Below, piece by piece: positions 1 to 5,980 of a stretch of 22,972 nt of DNA (the stretch's first letter is position 1; every line of letters begins with the position of its first letter). Under the pieces are notes generated by a model that was not told the origin of the DNA, did no database searches, and worked only from the letters and a program-made list of their open reading frames with translations. The DNA is taken from positions 1 to 22,972 of the IMG/VR virus record IMGVR_UViG_3300028829_003279; one strand, written 5' to 3'. This DNA is from a virus. The position numbers and the translations under genes were made by a program.

Positions 1-141
1 AAAGGTGACCCAAGAGGCACGGAGCACGCTGGGCGGGTCTGGCTACTGCTGACATGGATTGAAAGTTCAATGTCTCACAAGCGCTTTCCTCCAGCGGTCA
101 TCAAGACCCTGAAATCGTCTGGCTTTGAGGCTGGCGAGTAG
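1..141 (+). CDS. 3' end of an unidentified gene (left-truncated)
   Basis: Frame 1 is open from the first base to a TAG at 139-141, giving the last 46 residues of a protein whose start lies outside the window. The piece contains WLLLTWIESS, then HKRFPPAVIKTLKSSGF, and ends in EAGE. The composition is ordinary for a coding end (a hydrophobic/aromatic patch, then a basic stretch), and the next element, a promoter, begins just after the stop. I do not recognise the family. It could be the last gene of another operon of this phage or, if the left edge is a prophage junction, a host gene. Support rests only on the open frame and clean placement. Confidence 0.5.
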   Translation, partial: KGDPRGTEHAGRVWLLLTWIESSMSHKRFPPAVIKTLKSSGFEAGE

Positions 142-146
142 CATCA

Positions 147-175
147 CATTTTCATCACGGGCGGTGATGTATAAT
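147..175 (+). promoter_or_regulatory. Promoter P1 with inverted repeat in the spacer
   Basis: A perfect TATAAT lies at 170-175, preceded directly by TG and followed by CCGC, about 18 bases before the tRNA 5' end. No good -35 hexamer sits 16-18 bases upstream (CATTTT is the nearest). Instead the spacer holds an inverted repeat CATCAC (153-158) / GTGATG (164-169) with a 5-base centre, and another CATCAC at 142-147. The repeat overlaps where sigma would bind, so it may be an operator. The promoter probably drives the tRNA and the early genes. Confidence 0.65.
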
Positions 176-193
176 CCGCTCTTTAAAAATTAT

Positions 194-268
194 GGTTCGT
201 TGGTCTAGAGGTTATGACTTCGCCCTGTCACGGCGACAACACGGGTTCGATTCCCGTACGAACCGCCA
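194..268 (+). tRNA. tRNA-Asp (GUC), CCA encoded
   Basis: A complete cloverleaf can be folded by eye. The acceptor stem is GGTTCGT (194-200) with ACGAACC (258-264), then discriminator G265 and encoded CCA (266-268). A short D stem is 203-205/216-218, with GG at 210-211 in the loop. The anticodon stem is TCGCC/GGCGA (220-224/232-236) around loop CTGTCAC with anticodon GTC at 227-229. The T stem is ACGGG/CCCGT (241-245/253-257) with loop TTCGATT. It reads Asp codons GAC/GAT. It could be a phage-borne tRNA or a bacterial tRNA reconstituted at an attachment site; the integrase gene is about 7 kb away, which favours phage-borne. Confidence 0.95.
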
Positions 269-272
269 ATTA

Positions 273-355
273 GGTAGGACAGTGGCTGTAAAATAGTCTG
301 TCGATCAACTCACGTTGAGCAGGGCCGCCTCGTTGAGCGTGGTCACTGTCTTACC
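273..355 (+). other. Potential structured RNA / long inverted repeat after the tRNA
   Basis: GGTAGGACAGTG at 273-284 is the reverse complement of CACTGTCTTACC at 344-355, apart from one position that would be a G-U wobble in RNA. This gives a 12-pair closing stem. Inside are a 5-pair hairpin, TCAAC(305-309)/GTTGA(314-318), and a direct repeat CGTTGAGC (313-320 and 331-338) whose second copy could compete for the same partner. No U-run follows, so it is not a standard terminator. It lies between the tRNA and the first gene and would be in the leader of the P1 transcript. Function unknown; it may be a processing signal, a small RNA or a regulatory leader. Confidence 0.45.
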
Positions 356-382
356 GCCTTTAAACATTCATAGGAGAATAAT

Positions 383-622
383 ATGAAGATCACTATAAGT
401 AAGGCGGCGTTAGCCCGTCACGGTGGATCAGCGGCAGAGGCCGCGCGATCTATTGGCGTTCCCATGAGCGCCATCAAGACTGTCAAAAGCAGTCAAGGTC
501 AAGAGGCCACAATCACCCTTAGACCTCGCAATGCTGAGCGTCGGCATGTAGCACGGGGTCGAGCAGGTGGCCCAATGAAGCCCAAGAAGGGCAAAGGTTC
601 CTATCGGAGGCAAAAAATATGA
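383..622 (+). CDS. Small basic protein, unknown
   Basis: A 79-residue protein starting at ATG 383, with AGGAG at 372-376 ideally placed. It is strongly basic toward its end (GPMKPKKGKGSYRRQKI). The first part, with the segment AALARHGGSAAEAARSIGVP followed by MSAIKTVK, could form a short helix-turn-helix-like unit, suggesting a small nucleic-acid-binding protein. That is inference from charge and helical pattern only. The stop overlaps the next start as ATGA (619-622), so it is translationally coupled to the following membrane protein. It is the first gene after the tRNA/structured leader. No family recognised. Confidence 0.7.
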   Translation: MKITISKAALARHGGSAAEAARSIGVPMSAIKTVKSSQGQEATITLRPRNAERRHVARGRAGGPMKPKKGKGSYRRQKI

Positions 623-801
623 AGTCGCTAGAAAAATTCCTGAATGGCGTGTTTGTGGCAGGGTTGTGCGTGACAGTTCCCTACGCAATCATCGCGCCTA
701 TGTCTCTTGATACGGTTGCATATGTGCCATACGTCTTTGTGTTTTGGTTTGCGTTTGCGCTAGTCATGAATGCATTTGGAAAACTTCAGGATCGAACTTG
801 A
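619..801 (+). CDS. Small two-helix membrane protein
   Basis: A 60-residue protein, start ATG 619, with GGAGG at 606-610 upstream. Residues about 8-27 (VFVAGLCVTVPYAIIAPMSL) and 33-53 (VAYVPYVFVFWFAFALVMNAF) are hydrophobic enough to span the membrane twice, with a short polar loop between and a charged tail (GKLQDRT). It overlaps both neighbours by 4 bases (ATGA before, TTGA after). The early-operon position argues against its being the lysis holin, and no lysis genes lie beside it. A superinfection-exclusion or membrane-modifying role is possible but unproven. Confidence 0.75.
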   Translation: MKSLEKFLNGVFVAGLCVTVPYAIIAPMSLDTVAYVPYVFVFWFAFALVMNAFGKLQDRT

Positions 802-1043
802 GCATCATTGACATAGCCAAATCCAAGGTTAGCCCTTTACGAGGGCGCTACACTTTGCAAGAGGCAATTGATGATGTACCACCACCACCATGTGACCATT
901 GCAGTTGGCACAATTACTGCCGCGACAACTCAAAAGCGTGTTTCAATTTTCAGCGATACGTCGAGCTGGGGTTCACTACCAAACCATGGCCCGATGATTC
1001 AGAGCCACCAAGTTTGAGGATTGCGGTAGATGAGCATTGCTGA
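798..1043 (+). CDS. Small Cys-rich protein, possible metal-binding knuckle
   Basis: An 81-residue protein starting at TTG 798, chosen because it overlaps the previous stop as TTGA, with a weak CAGGA site 6-10 bases upstream. The frame extends further upstream but only inside the previous gene. A cluster CDHCSWHNYC followed six residues later by another Cys has the spacing C-x2-C-x5-C-x6-C, typical of a zinc-binding or iron-sulphur-like site. A PPPP stretch precedes it. No known domain recognised. It is the last gene before a 127-base gap that carries promoter P2. Confidence 0.7.
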   Translation: MSIIDIAKSKVSPLRGRYTLQEAIDDVPPPPCDHCSWHNYCRDNSKACFNFQRYVELGFTTKPWPDDSEPPSLRIAVDEHC

Positions 1044-1064
1044 CAACGACTCAATCACACAACC

Positions 1065-1085
1065 GCTCCCCGTATTTATGGGAGC
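1065..1085 (+). repeat. Inverted repeat between early transcription units
   Basis: GCTCCC (1065-1070) pairs with GGGAGC (1080-1085) around a 9-base AT-rich loop. It lies 22 bases after the previous stop and 25 bases before the -35 of promoter P2. It is followed by CTTAAAAC rather than a T-run, so at best it is a weak terminator; it could equally be an operator. Confidence 0.35.
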
Positions 1086-1109
1086 CTTAAAACAGTGTAG
1101 GATATTTAA

Positions 1110-1138
1110 TTGCTATTCGTCATATTCTCATGTATAAT
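1110..1138 (+). promoter_or_regulatory. Promoter P2 (TTGCTA-17-TATAAT)
   Basis: The -35 element is TTGCTA at 1110-1115 and the -10 is a perfect TATAAT at 1133-1138, with the optimal 17-base spacing. The -10 context ATGTATAATCGCGC closely matches that of P1 (ATGTATAATCCGC). The first gene start is TTG 1171, so the leader would be about 25 bases. This promoter would serve the main early/replication operon. Confidence 0.75.
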
Positions 1139-1170
1139 CGCGCATTCATTAATTGACTGGAGATAGGAAT

Positions 1171-1404
1171 TTGGACAAGTTTGGTATCAAGAATATCACG
1201 GTAAAGGATTACCAGAAAGTAGGAATGGTCGATCTGCTAGATGAGGCGCTACTCAATTTTGAGGACTCTCGCACTATTGAGGGTGTATCGAAGCAACACA
1301 TTCAGGGCTTGCTGGATAGCCTAGTAACAACACGTAACTTTTTCGCTAAACGAGCAGGCATCAACGAGAAGGTGATTAAACCATTCAGGAGAAAAATACT
1401 ATGA
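1171..1404 (+). CDS. Small protein, unknown (first gene after P2)
   Basis: A 77-residue protein read from TTG 1171, with GGAG at 1159-1162 at good distance. An earlier in-frame TTG at 1153 would lack a ribosome site and lies very close to the predicted transcript start. The sequence is mixed helical, with an acidic middle (LLDEALLNFEDSRTIEGV) and a basic end (KVIKPFRRKIL). It overlaps the next start as ATGA (1401-1404). No family recognised. Its position directly behind a strong promoter suggests early, high expression. Confidence 0.7.
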   Translation: MDKFGIKNITVKDYQKVGMVDLLDEALLNFEDSRTIEGVSKQHIQGLLDSLVTTRNFFAKRAGINEKVIKPFRRKIL

Positions 1405-1709
1405 AGCCGAAAGGACCAGAGAACGGAGTCGCATATTTCGACTTCGCAAATGATTCAGATATACCACGCACCAAAGAGGACTGGGATCAGGTATGGCTGA
1501 AGGCCATGGACAATGCCGTTTCCCACGTGAAAGCCATGCAGGTTGATTCAGATGACATGCGGATTCCGAGACAGTTGACGATTGTTCAGCTTTTCACCAT
1601 TTGCATCAATGGATTCATTGCCTACGATTGGTCATACGAAGAAGTATGCGATAGGGTAGCGAAGCACAAGTTCCCTGAGTTTGAGGAGGAGGATGAAAAT
1701 GTCGGGTGA
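1401..1709 (+). CDS. Acidic protein, tandem paralogue A
   Basis: A 102-residue protein starting at ATG 1401 with AGGAG at 1387-1391. A helical region (residues about 27-45) is followed by QLFTICINGFIAYDWSYEEV and ends in an acidic tail (EFEEEDE). The segment from residue about 65 to the tail resembles the next protein in the pattern F-x-x-I/L-x-G-hydrophobic, W-S-x-(E/D)-E and R-x(6-9)-F-E-E-E. The two therefore look like a tandem duplication that has diverged. Function unknown. The stop overlaps the next gene by 11 bases. Confidence 0.75.
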   Translation: MKPKGPENGVAYFDFANDSDIPRTKEDWDQVWLKAMDNAVSHVKAMQVDSDDMRIPRQLTIVQLFTICINGFIAYDWSYEEVCDRVAKHKFPEFEEEDENVG

Positions 1710-2010
1710 AGTCATCAGCATGCAGAGCTTTCGCAAGTCTCAGATGATGAGTGGCGAGGAAGGCGGGGAGGAAGCCTACGAGGAGGACATGATCAAGGCT
1801 CACGATCTGATTCAGAAGACGATGAAGGGCTTGGTTGAGTCTGCCGCCAAGCGAAGCATCAATTTTCATCTACTGAGTTACCAGATATTTCTGGAGGGCT
1901 TGGTCGCAGTTGAATCCCACGGCTGGTCGCCTGATGAGATGATTGAGCGCATCCGCTCACTGGAGAGGAAGGGATTCTTTGAGGAAGAAGAGGAGGAGGA
2001 GGACATTTGA
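1699..2010 (+). CDS. Acidic protein, tandem paralogue B
   Basis: A 103-residue protein. I start it at ATG 1699 because the purine run GAGGAGGAGG (1683-1692) is an ideal ribosome site for it; ATG 1693 is too close to that site. It has an acidic N-terminal patch (GEEGGEEAYEED), a central segment with LLSYQIFLEGLVAVESHGWS and a C-terminal run of seven consecutive Glu then Asp. The second half resembles the previous gene product. Such Glu-rich tails are seen in phage proteins that mimic DNA or bind host proteins, but nothing here proves that. It overlaps the next gene by 4 bases (TTGA). Confidence 0.75.
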   Translation: MSGEVISMQSFRKSQMMSGEEGGEEAYEEDMIKAHDLIQKTMKGLVESAAKRSINFHLLSYQIFLEGLVAVESHGWSPDEMIERIRSLERKGFFEEEEEEEDI

Positions 2011-2192
2011 TCACAGGAGACGCCGTAAGGGTCATAGGAGGCCCAAAGATACATCCCCCTATGGCAGGGGTGGTTGGAACTATCGCCTCGTGTAGCGCAT
2101 TAGGGGCGGTTGTACAAGTAGCGGGGCTAAACAGCCTGCATTGGATACCACGGGGCAATCTCGTCTCGTTGGACAAAAAGGAGAGAAGATGA
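2007..2192 (+). CDS. Small KOW/SH3-like protein
   Basis: A 61-residue protein from TTG 2007, with a long GGAGGAGG site ending at 2002. The opening GDAVRVIGGPK, then GVVGTIAS and WIPRGNLVSL, follow the small-barrel (KOW/SH3-like) pattern: a G-D-x-V-x-V-x-x-G strand, a gap, then G-x-x-G-x-I. This fold is common in small phage and ribosome-associated proteins. The fold is inferred from spacing only. It overlaps the next gene start as ATGA (2189-2192). Confidence 0.7.
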   Translation: MITGDAVRVIGGPKIHPPMAGVVGTIASCSALGAVVQVAGLNSLHWIPRGNLVSLDKKERR

Positions 2193-2380
2193 GCAACGAA
2201 GCATTAGCAAATATTGCCGAGCAGATTCGAAGCAAGGTTTCAGAGGCAAGTGAGGACTTGGGTAGCATCAGCATCCGAGAAGAAGGTGAGGACTTCATGT
2301 ACACGGTGGAAGTGCTTGCGAGAGAGCTACAGGAGCTGACGGAAGAGATGTTTGACCTGCGACGCGAGATGGACATCTAG
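2189..2380 (+). CDS. Small acidic coiled-coil-like protein
   Basis: A 63-residue protein from ATG 2189, with AAGGAG at 2178-2183. It is mostly predicted helix, with heptad-like spacing in the last 30 residues (VEVLARELQELTEEMFDLRR), and is acidic overall. It could dimerise through a short coiled coil. It overlaps the following regulator start by one base (TAGTG). No family recognised. Confidence 0.65.
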   Translation: MSNEALANIAEQIRSKVSEASEDLGSISIREEGEDFMYTVEVLARELQELTEEMFDLRREMDI

Positions 2381-2634
2381 TGATTGCTGGCAAGATCAAG
2401 GAGATTCGACTAGCGGCTGACGTGAACCAAGAAGATTTTGCAGTCTCATTGGGAATCACGCAGTCGGCGGTAAGTCTCTACGAATCCGGAGCACGAATTC
2501 CAACTGTACGAATCTGCTACCGGATTCTTAACTATTGCGACAACAACGATTTAAGTTATTTAGCAAAAACACTGGAGGATTTACTCCCGAGGGAGGCGAT
2601 CTTTCTATCAGATAGGGAGGTACTAGTTGCCTAA
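2380..2634 (+). CDS. XRE-family helix-turn-helix regulator
   Basis: An 84-residue protein from GTG 2380, overlapping the previous TAG by one base, with only a weak upstream ribosome site. Residues about 3-50 form a classical Cro/CI-type HTH: IKEIRLAADVNQEDFAVSLG then ITQSAVSLYESGARIP. Glutamines at the start of helix 2 and in the recognition helix, and the ESGxRxP turn, are diagnostic. The rest (about 35 residues) is too short for a CI-type cleavage domain, so it is Cro-like. It probably binds operator sites at the early promoters, perhaps the TCAC/GTGA repeats at P1 and P3; that target is an inference. Confidence 0.88.
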   Translation: MIAGKIKEIRLAADVNQEDFAVSLGITQSAVSLYESGARIPTVRICYRILNYCDNNDLSYLAKTLEDLLPREAIFLSDREVLVA

Positions 2635-3061
2635 ATTGAAGGTGCCGTATTCGGATAAGATCAATTTTGATCACCCACGGCCATGGGGCGGTGGAAACAA
2701 AGACAGTCGAGCTATCAGGGTCTATTACGGGATTCACGCACCATTGGTGGTAGCTGAACCCAAATTGACCAGAGATGACACAGCTTGGTGCTTGGTTGAG
2801 CGTGGAGTAGACCCCAGCGAATATGACTGGGGCTTTGCTGTTGGGCATGAGATGTGGCTTTATCCAGTCGGATTCAAGACCACACCGCAAACAAAGAGGC
2901 TCAAGGAAGTGCTTGCGGAGAACCACGTACACAGGGTTGTACAGGTTCAAGGCTTTGATGAGCACGTACTGAAGGCCATCACGGAGGGAGAGCAATTGAT
3001 CTGCGCAGGGAAAGCGGAGGTCACACACAGACACAAATACCTAGAGGAGGGACAAATTTGA
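2627..3061 (+). CDS. Conserved-looking 144-aa protein, unknown
   Basis: A 144-residue protein from TTG 2627, with a strong AGGGAGG site at 2614-2620. It overlaps the regulator before it by 8 bases and the winged-helix gene after it by 4. The sequence has many aromatic and His residues, including HPRPWGGGNKDSRAIRVYYG, YDWGFAVGHEMWLYPVG and HRHKYLEE, and looks globular. I recognise no domain. Its position between a repressor-like and a replication-initiator-like gene suggests a role in early control or replication. Confidence 0.75.
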   Translation: MPKLKVPYSDKINFDHPRPWGGGNKDSRAIRVYYGIHAPLVVAEPKLTRDDTAWCLVERGVDPSEYDWGFAVGHEMWLYPVGFKTTPQTKRLKEVLAENHVHRVVQVQGFDEHVLKAITEGEQLICAGKAEVTHRHKYLEEGQI

Positions 3062-3411
3062 GTGGACAAGCACTGCATCACACACTAGCGCTAGAGGATA
3101 ATCTCTCAGCTAATGAGAGGTCACTGCTAGCGGCATTAGCCTACTATTGTAGGCGTTCAGAGAGGGTTTCAAATCCCGGGCGGGAAACGCTCATGCGAAA
3201 GTCCGGGCTTAGCGATCATTACCTGAGGCAGACATTGGAACTATTGCAGTCTCAGGGGTTGGTGACTATCACCCGTAGAAAGAACCCAAATTTGCGGTAC
3301 AAAAATATGAGCAACAGCTATTGCCTGAACTATCTACCAGAGCCAGAGGCTAAGAAGGTAGAGGATGACGGCGTAGACATTTTCAGAAACGTATTTAGCG
3401 GGAGAGGCTAA
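3058..3411 (+). CDS. Winged-helix replication-initiator-like protein
   Basis: A 117-residue protein from TTG 3058, with GAGGAGG at 3044-3050. Residues about 14-80 match the winged-helix pattern of phage replication proteins (HTH_36/DnaD-like N-termini): ANERSLLAALAYYCRR, then NPGRETLMRKSGLSDHYLRQ, then LQSQGLVTITRRKN as the wing. It ends in a short acidic tail. It sits directly before the DnaB-type ATPase (one-base overlap, TAATG), the usual initiator-loader/helicase arrangement. It probably binds the phage origin and helps load the helicase, using host primase and polymerase. The origin itself was not identified. Confidence 0.75.
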   Translation: MSGQALHHTLALEDNLSANERSLLAALAYYCRRSERVSNPGRETLMRKSGLSDHYLRQTLELLQSQGLVTITRRKNPNLRYKNMSNSYCLNYLPEPEAKKVEDDGVDIFRNVFSGRG

Positions 3412-4373
3412 TGGGATTTGATCATTTGATTTTAGAGGATGTAAACTGGCAAGACGAGCTACTGGTTCCTCCTACTGCTGGGGATGTGAAGGCACCTGAG
3501 GATTTCAGCAATGAAGCTTGGGACTACCTTCAGGGCATCAACCAAAAACGCGGTGTTAGCACGCCATGGAGGAACTTTGACTTCAGATTTGCGGATGGCA
3601 CTTTCAACATCTTCATGGGTATGTCTGGGTCAGGCAAGAGTCAGATCACCCAGCAGATTGCATTGCATGCTACTAGGGATGGAGCGGCTACCAAGCCACA
3701 GAAGGTGCTGATATGGAGCGCGGAGATGCCAACCCCAGCGGTGGTGTCTACTTTCTGCAAGCTAGCTGGAGGAGTCAAGAGTCCATCAAGGGATTACTTT
3801 GACAAGACGCTTGAGTACCTGAGCGACAGAATCTGGGTGTACCAGAGACAACACAGGGTGACATTGGAAGAGCTGATTGGTATCAGTCTGTTTGCGCAAC
3901 GGGAGCTGGGTGTGACCATGGTGATCATTGATAGCATGATGAAGGTTCACTCCAAAGCGAATGCGGCGAACCTGAACTTGGTTCAACAGGACATGGCAGA
4001 CCAGTTAGCGATCACAGCTAGGGACACAGGGCTGATCTTTCTGATGGTGGCGCACGCTAGAAAGGGTGAATCAGAGCGCTCAAGAGTGGATAAGTTCAGC
4101 TTGAAGGGCTCAGGAGGCATCACTGACATGGCATCAACGCTGTTTGCTGTGAACAGGAACATCGAGAAGTCTGAGATTCAGAAGGGGATGATAGGTAAGC
4201 GATCAGAAGAGCAGGTTCAGGAGGTGTTAGACCAGCCTGATTGCTTCCTAGAGTGCCTAAAGAACCGTGAAGGCGGGAACATGCCTAGCATCTCCCTACA
4301 CTTCAATGAGGTTGGGCAGTTTGTGGAGAAGAAAAACGAGATCAAGAGAATACAGGAGATTGATAATGTCTAA
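3411..4373 (+). CDS. DnaB-type / RecA-fold replicative helicase ATPase
   Basis: A 320-residue protein from ATG 3411. Walker A is GMSGSGKS (residues 70-77). The SAEM motif at 103-106 carries the catalytic Glu seen in DnaB-family helicases (S-x-E-M). Walker B is VTMVIID (168-174), and LMVAHARKGES (about 216) corresponds to the DnaB motif before the arginine region. At 320 residues it has the C-terminal helicase domain but no DnaB N-terminal primase-interaction domain, as in many small phage helicases (AAA_25/RepA-like). It probably unwinds the phage origin with the winged-helix protein before it. It overlaps the next gene by 8 bases. A RadA-like recombination role is a less likely alternative. 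Confidence 0.88.
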   Translation: MGFDHLILEDVNWQDELLVPPTAGDVKAPEDFSNEAWDYLQGINQKRGVSTPWRNFDFRFADGTFNIFMGMSGSGKSQITQQIALHATRDGAATKPQKVLIWSAEMPTPAVVSTFCKLAGGVKSPSRDYFDKTLEYLSDRIWVYQRQHRVTLEELIGISLFAQRELGVTMVIIDSMMKVHSKANAANLNLVQQDMADQLAITARDTGLIFLMVAHARKGESERSRVDKFSLKGSGGITDMASTLFAVNRNIEKSEIQKGMIGKRSEEQVQEVLDQPDCFLECLKNREGGNMPSISLHFNEVGQFVEKKNEIKRIQEIDNV

Positions 4374-4593
4374 AGACATAACGAACCCACCACACTACGA
4401 CATGAAGATAAGCCCCATTGACTTCATTCTTGCGAATGATCTGGGGTTCATTCAGGGGAACCTAGTCAAGTATGCGGTCAGGGTGGGCAGAAAAGGCGAT
4501 ATAGATGACGCCATCAGTGATTGCAGGAAGATTCAAGCGTATGCGGAGAAGCTGATCATGTCGTTTGAACAGGAGAAAAAGGATGGGGGGTAG
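4366..4593 (+). CDS. DUF3310 family protein
   Basis: A 75-residue protein starting at ATG 4366, with AGGAG at 4352-4356; the start lies inside the helicase 3' end. The pattern NPPHYDMKISPIDFILANDL, then GNLVKYAVRVGRKG, DDAISDCRKIQAYAE matches the DUF3310 family, widespread in phage early regions. Members are sometimes fused to or annotated near T7 gene 1.7-like nucleotide kinases, but the domain's own function is not settled. The next gene start overlaps its end by 11 bases. Confidence 0.85.
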   Translation: MSKDITNPPHYDMKISPIDFILANDLGFIQGNLVKYAVRVGRKGDIDDAISDCRKIQAYAEKLIMSFEQEKKDGG

Positions 4594-4804
4594 TACCCCA
4601 GAGGATTGGGTTCCCAAACGGGGGCCTCAGTCCTGTAACGATTGCAAGCATAATCCATACCACATGAGAGGTACGTATGAAAATAAGTGCGCACAAAGAA
4701 TTACGATGAGATTGTGGAAGGGTGAGAGAAATACCTGTAATTATCACGCTTTGCAGGAAGGGATAGAGATAGAGTACACAGAAGATGGCCGAGTCGCTAA
4801 CTAA
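4583..4804 (+). CDS. Small Cys/His-containing protein, possible zinc binder
   Basis: A 73-residue protein. I choose ATG 4583 because AGGAG at 4571-4575 is ideally spaced; the in-frame TTG at 4565 has no site. It contains SCNDCKHNPYHMRGTYENKC and later TCNYH, i.e. C-x2-C, a lone Cys and C-x2-H, which could coordinate one zinc. No known family recognised. It overlaps the following nuclease-like gene by 20 bases. Confidence 0.7.
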   Translation: MGGSTPEDWVPKRGPQSCNDCKHNPYHMRGTYENKCAQRITMRLWKGERNTCNYHALQEGIEIEYTEDGRVAN

Positions 4805-5102
4805 TCGTAGCGTCAGGCTACTGCGCAAAGAGTACCCGCTGGTACAAACTGTCGAATACTATAACGCTTTCACGAGGAGAAGGCACGATCTATTTGGGAT
4901 CATTGATATATTGGCGGTCAGGGATGAGGACATACTTATGGTTCAGACTACTAGCAAGAGCAACATGAGTAGTCGGATCAAAAAGATTGAGGATTCGGAT
5001 GCAATAGCTACATTAAGAGATGCTAATATACTAATTCATGTTCATGGTTGGTGGAAGAAACCAAATGGCAGATATGATGTAAAGATTGTGGATATCTCAT
5101 AG
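4785..5102 (+). CDS. PD-(D/E)XK-like nuclease-fold protein
   Basis: A 105-residue protein from ATG 4785. The core RHDLFGIIDILAVRDEDILM followed by VQTTSKSNMSSRIKKI and HGWWKKPNGRYDVKIVDIS follows a common phage protein with a Holliday-resolvase-like PD-(D/E)XK fold. Asp41 is the likely metal ligand. The usual E-x-K is replaced by Q54-T-T, as is usual in this subfamily as I remember it. It could be a resolvase or structure-specific nuclease, or a DNA-binding relative without activity. It lies at the end of the P2 operon; promoter P3 follows. Confidence 0.7.
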   Translation: MAESLTNRSVRLLRKEYPLVQTVEYYNAFTRRRHDLFGIIDILAVRDEDILMVQTTSKSNMSSRIKKIEDSDAIATLRDANILIHVHGWWKKPNGRYDVKIVDIS

Positions 5103-5116
5103 CTCATGTTTTGTCC

Positions 5117-5145
5117 TTGCGTTTCACAACGTAAAGTGATATAAT
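5117..5145 (+). promoter_or_regulatory. Promoter P3 (TTGCGT-17-TATAAT) before the recombination cassette
   Basis: TTGCGT at 5117-5122 and a perfect TATAAT at 5140-5145 are separated by 17 bases. The spacer contains TCAC (5124-5127) and GTGA (5136-5139), half-sites also found in the P1 spacer, so P1 and P3 may share a repressor. The leader to the TTG start at 5175 would be about 20-25 bases. Confidence 0.75.
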
Positions 5146-5174
5146 AGGGCAATCGTAAATAAAAGGAGAAACAT

Positions 5175-5968
5175 TTGAAACAAAACGAGAACTTGATTGA
5201 GGCCATTGATAGCATGGTCAGTGCAAACCCTGCGATGTGGGATGAGGTTGAGTACAGAGCTCACGATGCTATAGCGGCATCAGACCTGAGGCTCTTAGCC
5301 AAGTCATACGGGCACTACAAGCACAAGCAAGACTATCCACAGGATTACTCCTATAGCGCGGCTTTACGTGCTGGAACGATAGTACACGCTTGCGTATTGG
5401 AGCCTGAGAGGTTTGAGGTGATAAGTTTGCCATCACTCAAGATGAGTTAGACAAGGCTCTCATACTGCGTGACCACGTACTACGCAACCCTAAAGCGGCA
5501 GATATGTTCACTGGTGGAGTTGCTGAGGTGCCGTTGTTCTGGACTGAGGAACACCTTGGTCAGGAGTGGAGGCTCAAGGGTAGAGCTGATTACTTGGTCG
5601 CCTTTGGTGACACGTTGTTAGTTGTAGACCTGAAGACCACACAGTCTGCCGAGTATCAGGCATTCCAAAGGTCAGTAGTCAATTGGGACTATGCGCTACA
5701 GGCGGCACACTACCGCGATGGAGTAGCTAAGTTGTTCCCTGACTATGATGTACATTTTGTTTGGGTTGCAGTAGAGAAGGCTCCACCAATGGGTTGTAAC
5801 ATTTTCTCAGCTAGTGAGGAAATCTACGCTCACGGTAGGAAGCTCAAGCTCAAGGGGATGGAGAACTATCTTGCGGGTGAGGGCGACCCAGAGGGAGTAC
5901 ATCTACCCTACTCGACTGATATCAAGTCGATGGAATTACCCCGTTGGGTATCACGTTCAAATAGCTAG
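5175..5968 (+). pseudogene. RecE/exonuclease VIII-like PD-(D/E)XK exonuclease, frameshifted
   Basis: The start is TTG 5175 behind AAGGAG (5163-5168). The first frame runs to a TAG at 5448-5450; the rest continues in the -1 frame to 5968. Joining after GTG 5418-5420 restores GDKFAITQDELDKALILRD, giving about 264 residues, normal for a phage RecE-like domain. The first part has the family's GTIVHACVLEPERFEV. The second has GRADYLV, VVDLKTT (the D-x-K of the catalytic core) and YALQAAHYRDG (the Q-x3-Y motif). It would resect double-stranded ends to leave 3' single strands for the RecT partner just downstream. No slippery heptamer is evident, so this is more likely a one-base deletion or sequencing error than programmed frameshifting. 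Confidence 0.85.
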
Positions 5969-5980
5969 AAGAGGATATAT

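Noticed and set aside
273-358. Second tRNA after tRNA-Asp
   Set aside because: Although it has a long closing stem and CCGCC near the end, there is no T-loop or anticodon arm of tRNA type.
428-688. 86-residue - strand frame over the first early genes
   Set aside because: It is antisense to two well-supported, overlapping + strand genes with good ribosome sites.
619-801. Holin assignment for the two-helix membrane protein
   Set aside because: It is in the early operon with no lysis gene beside it; the shape alone is not enough.
5412-5450. Programmed -1 frameshift in the exonuclease gene
   Set aside because: No slippery heptamer of the X-XXY-YYZ type lies in the overlap, and a single missing base explains the data more simply.
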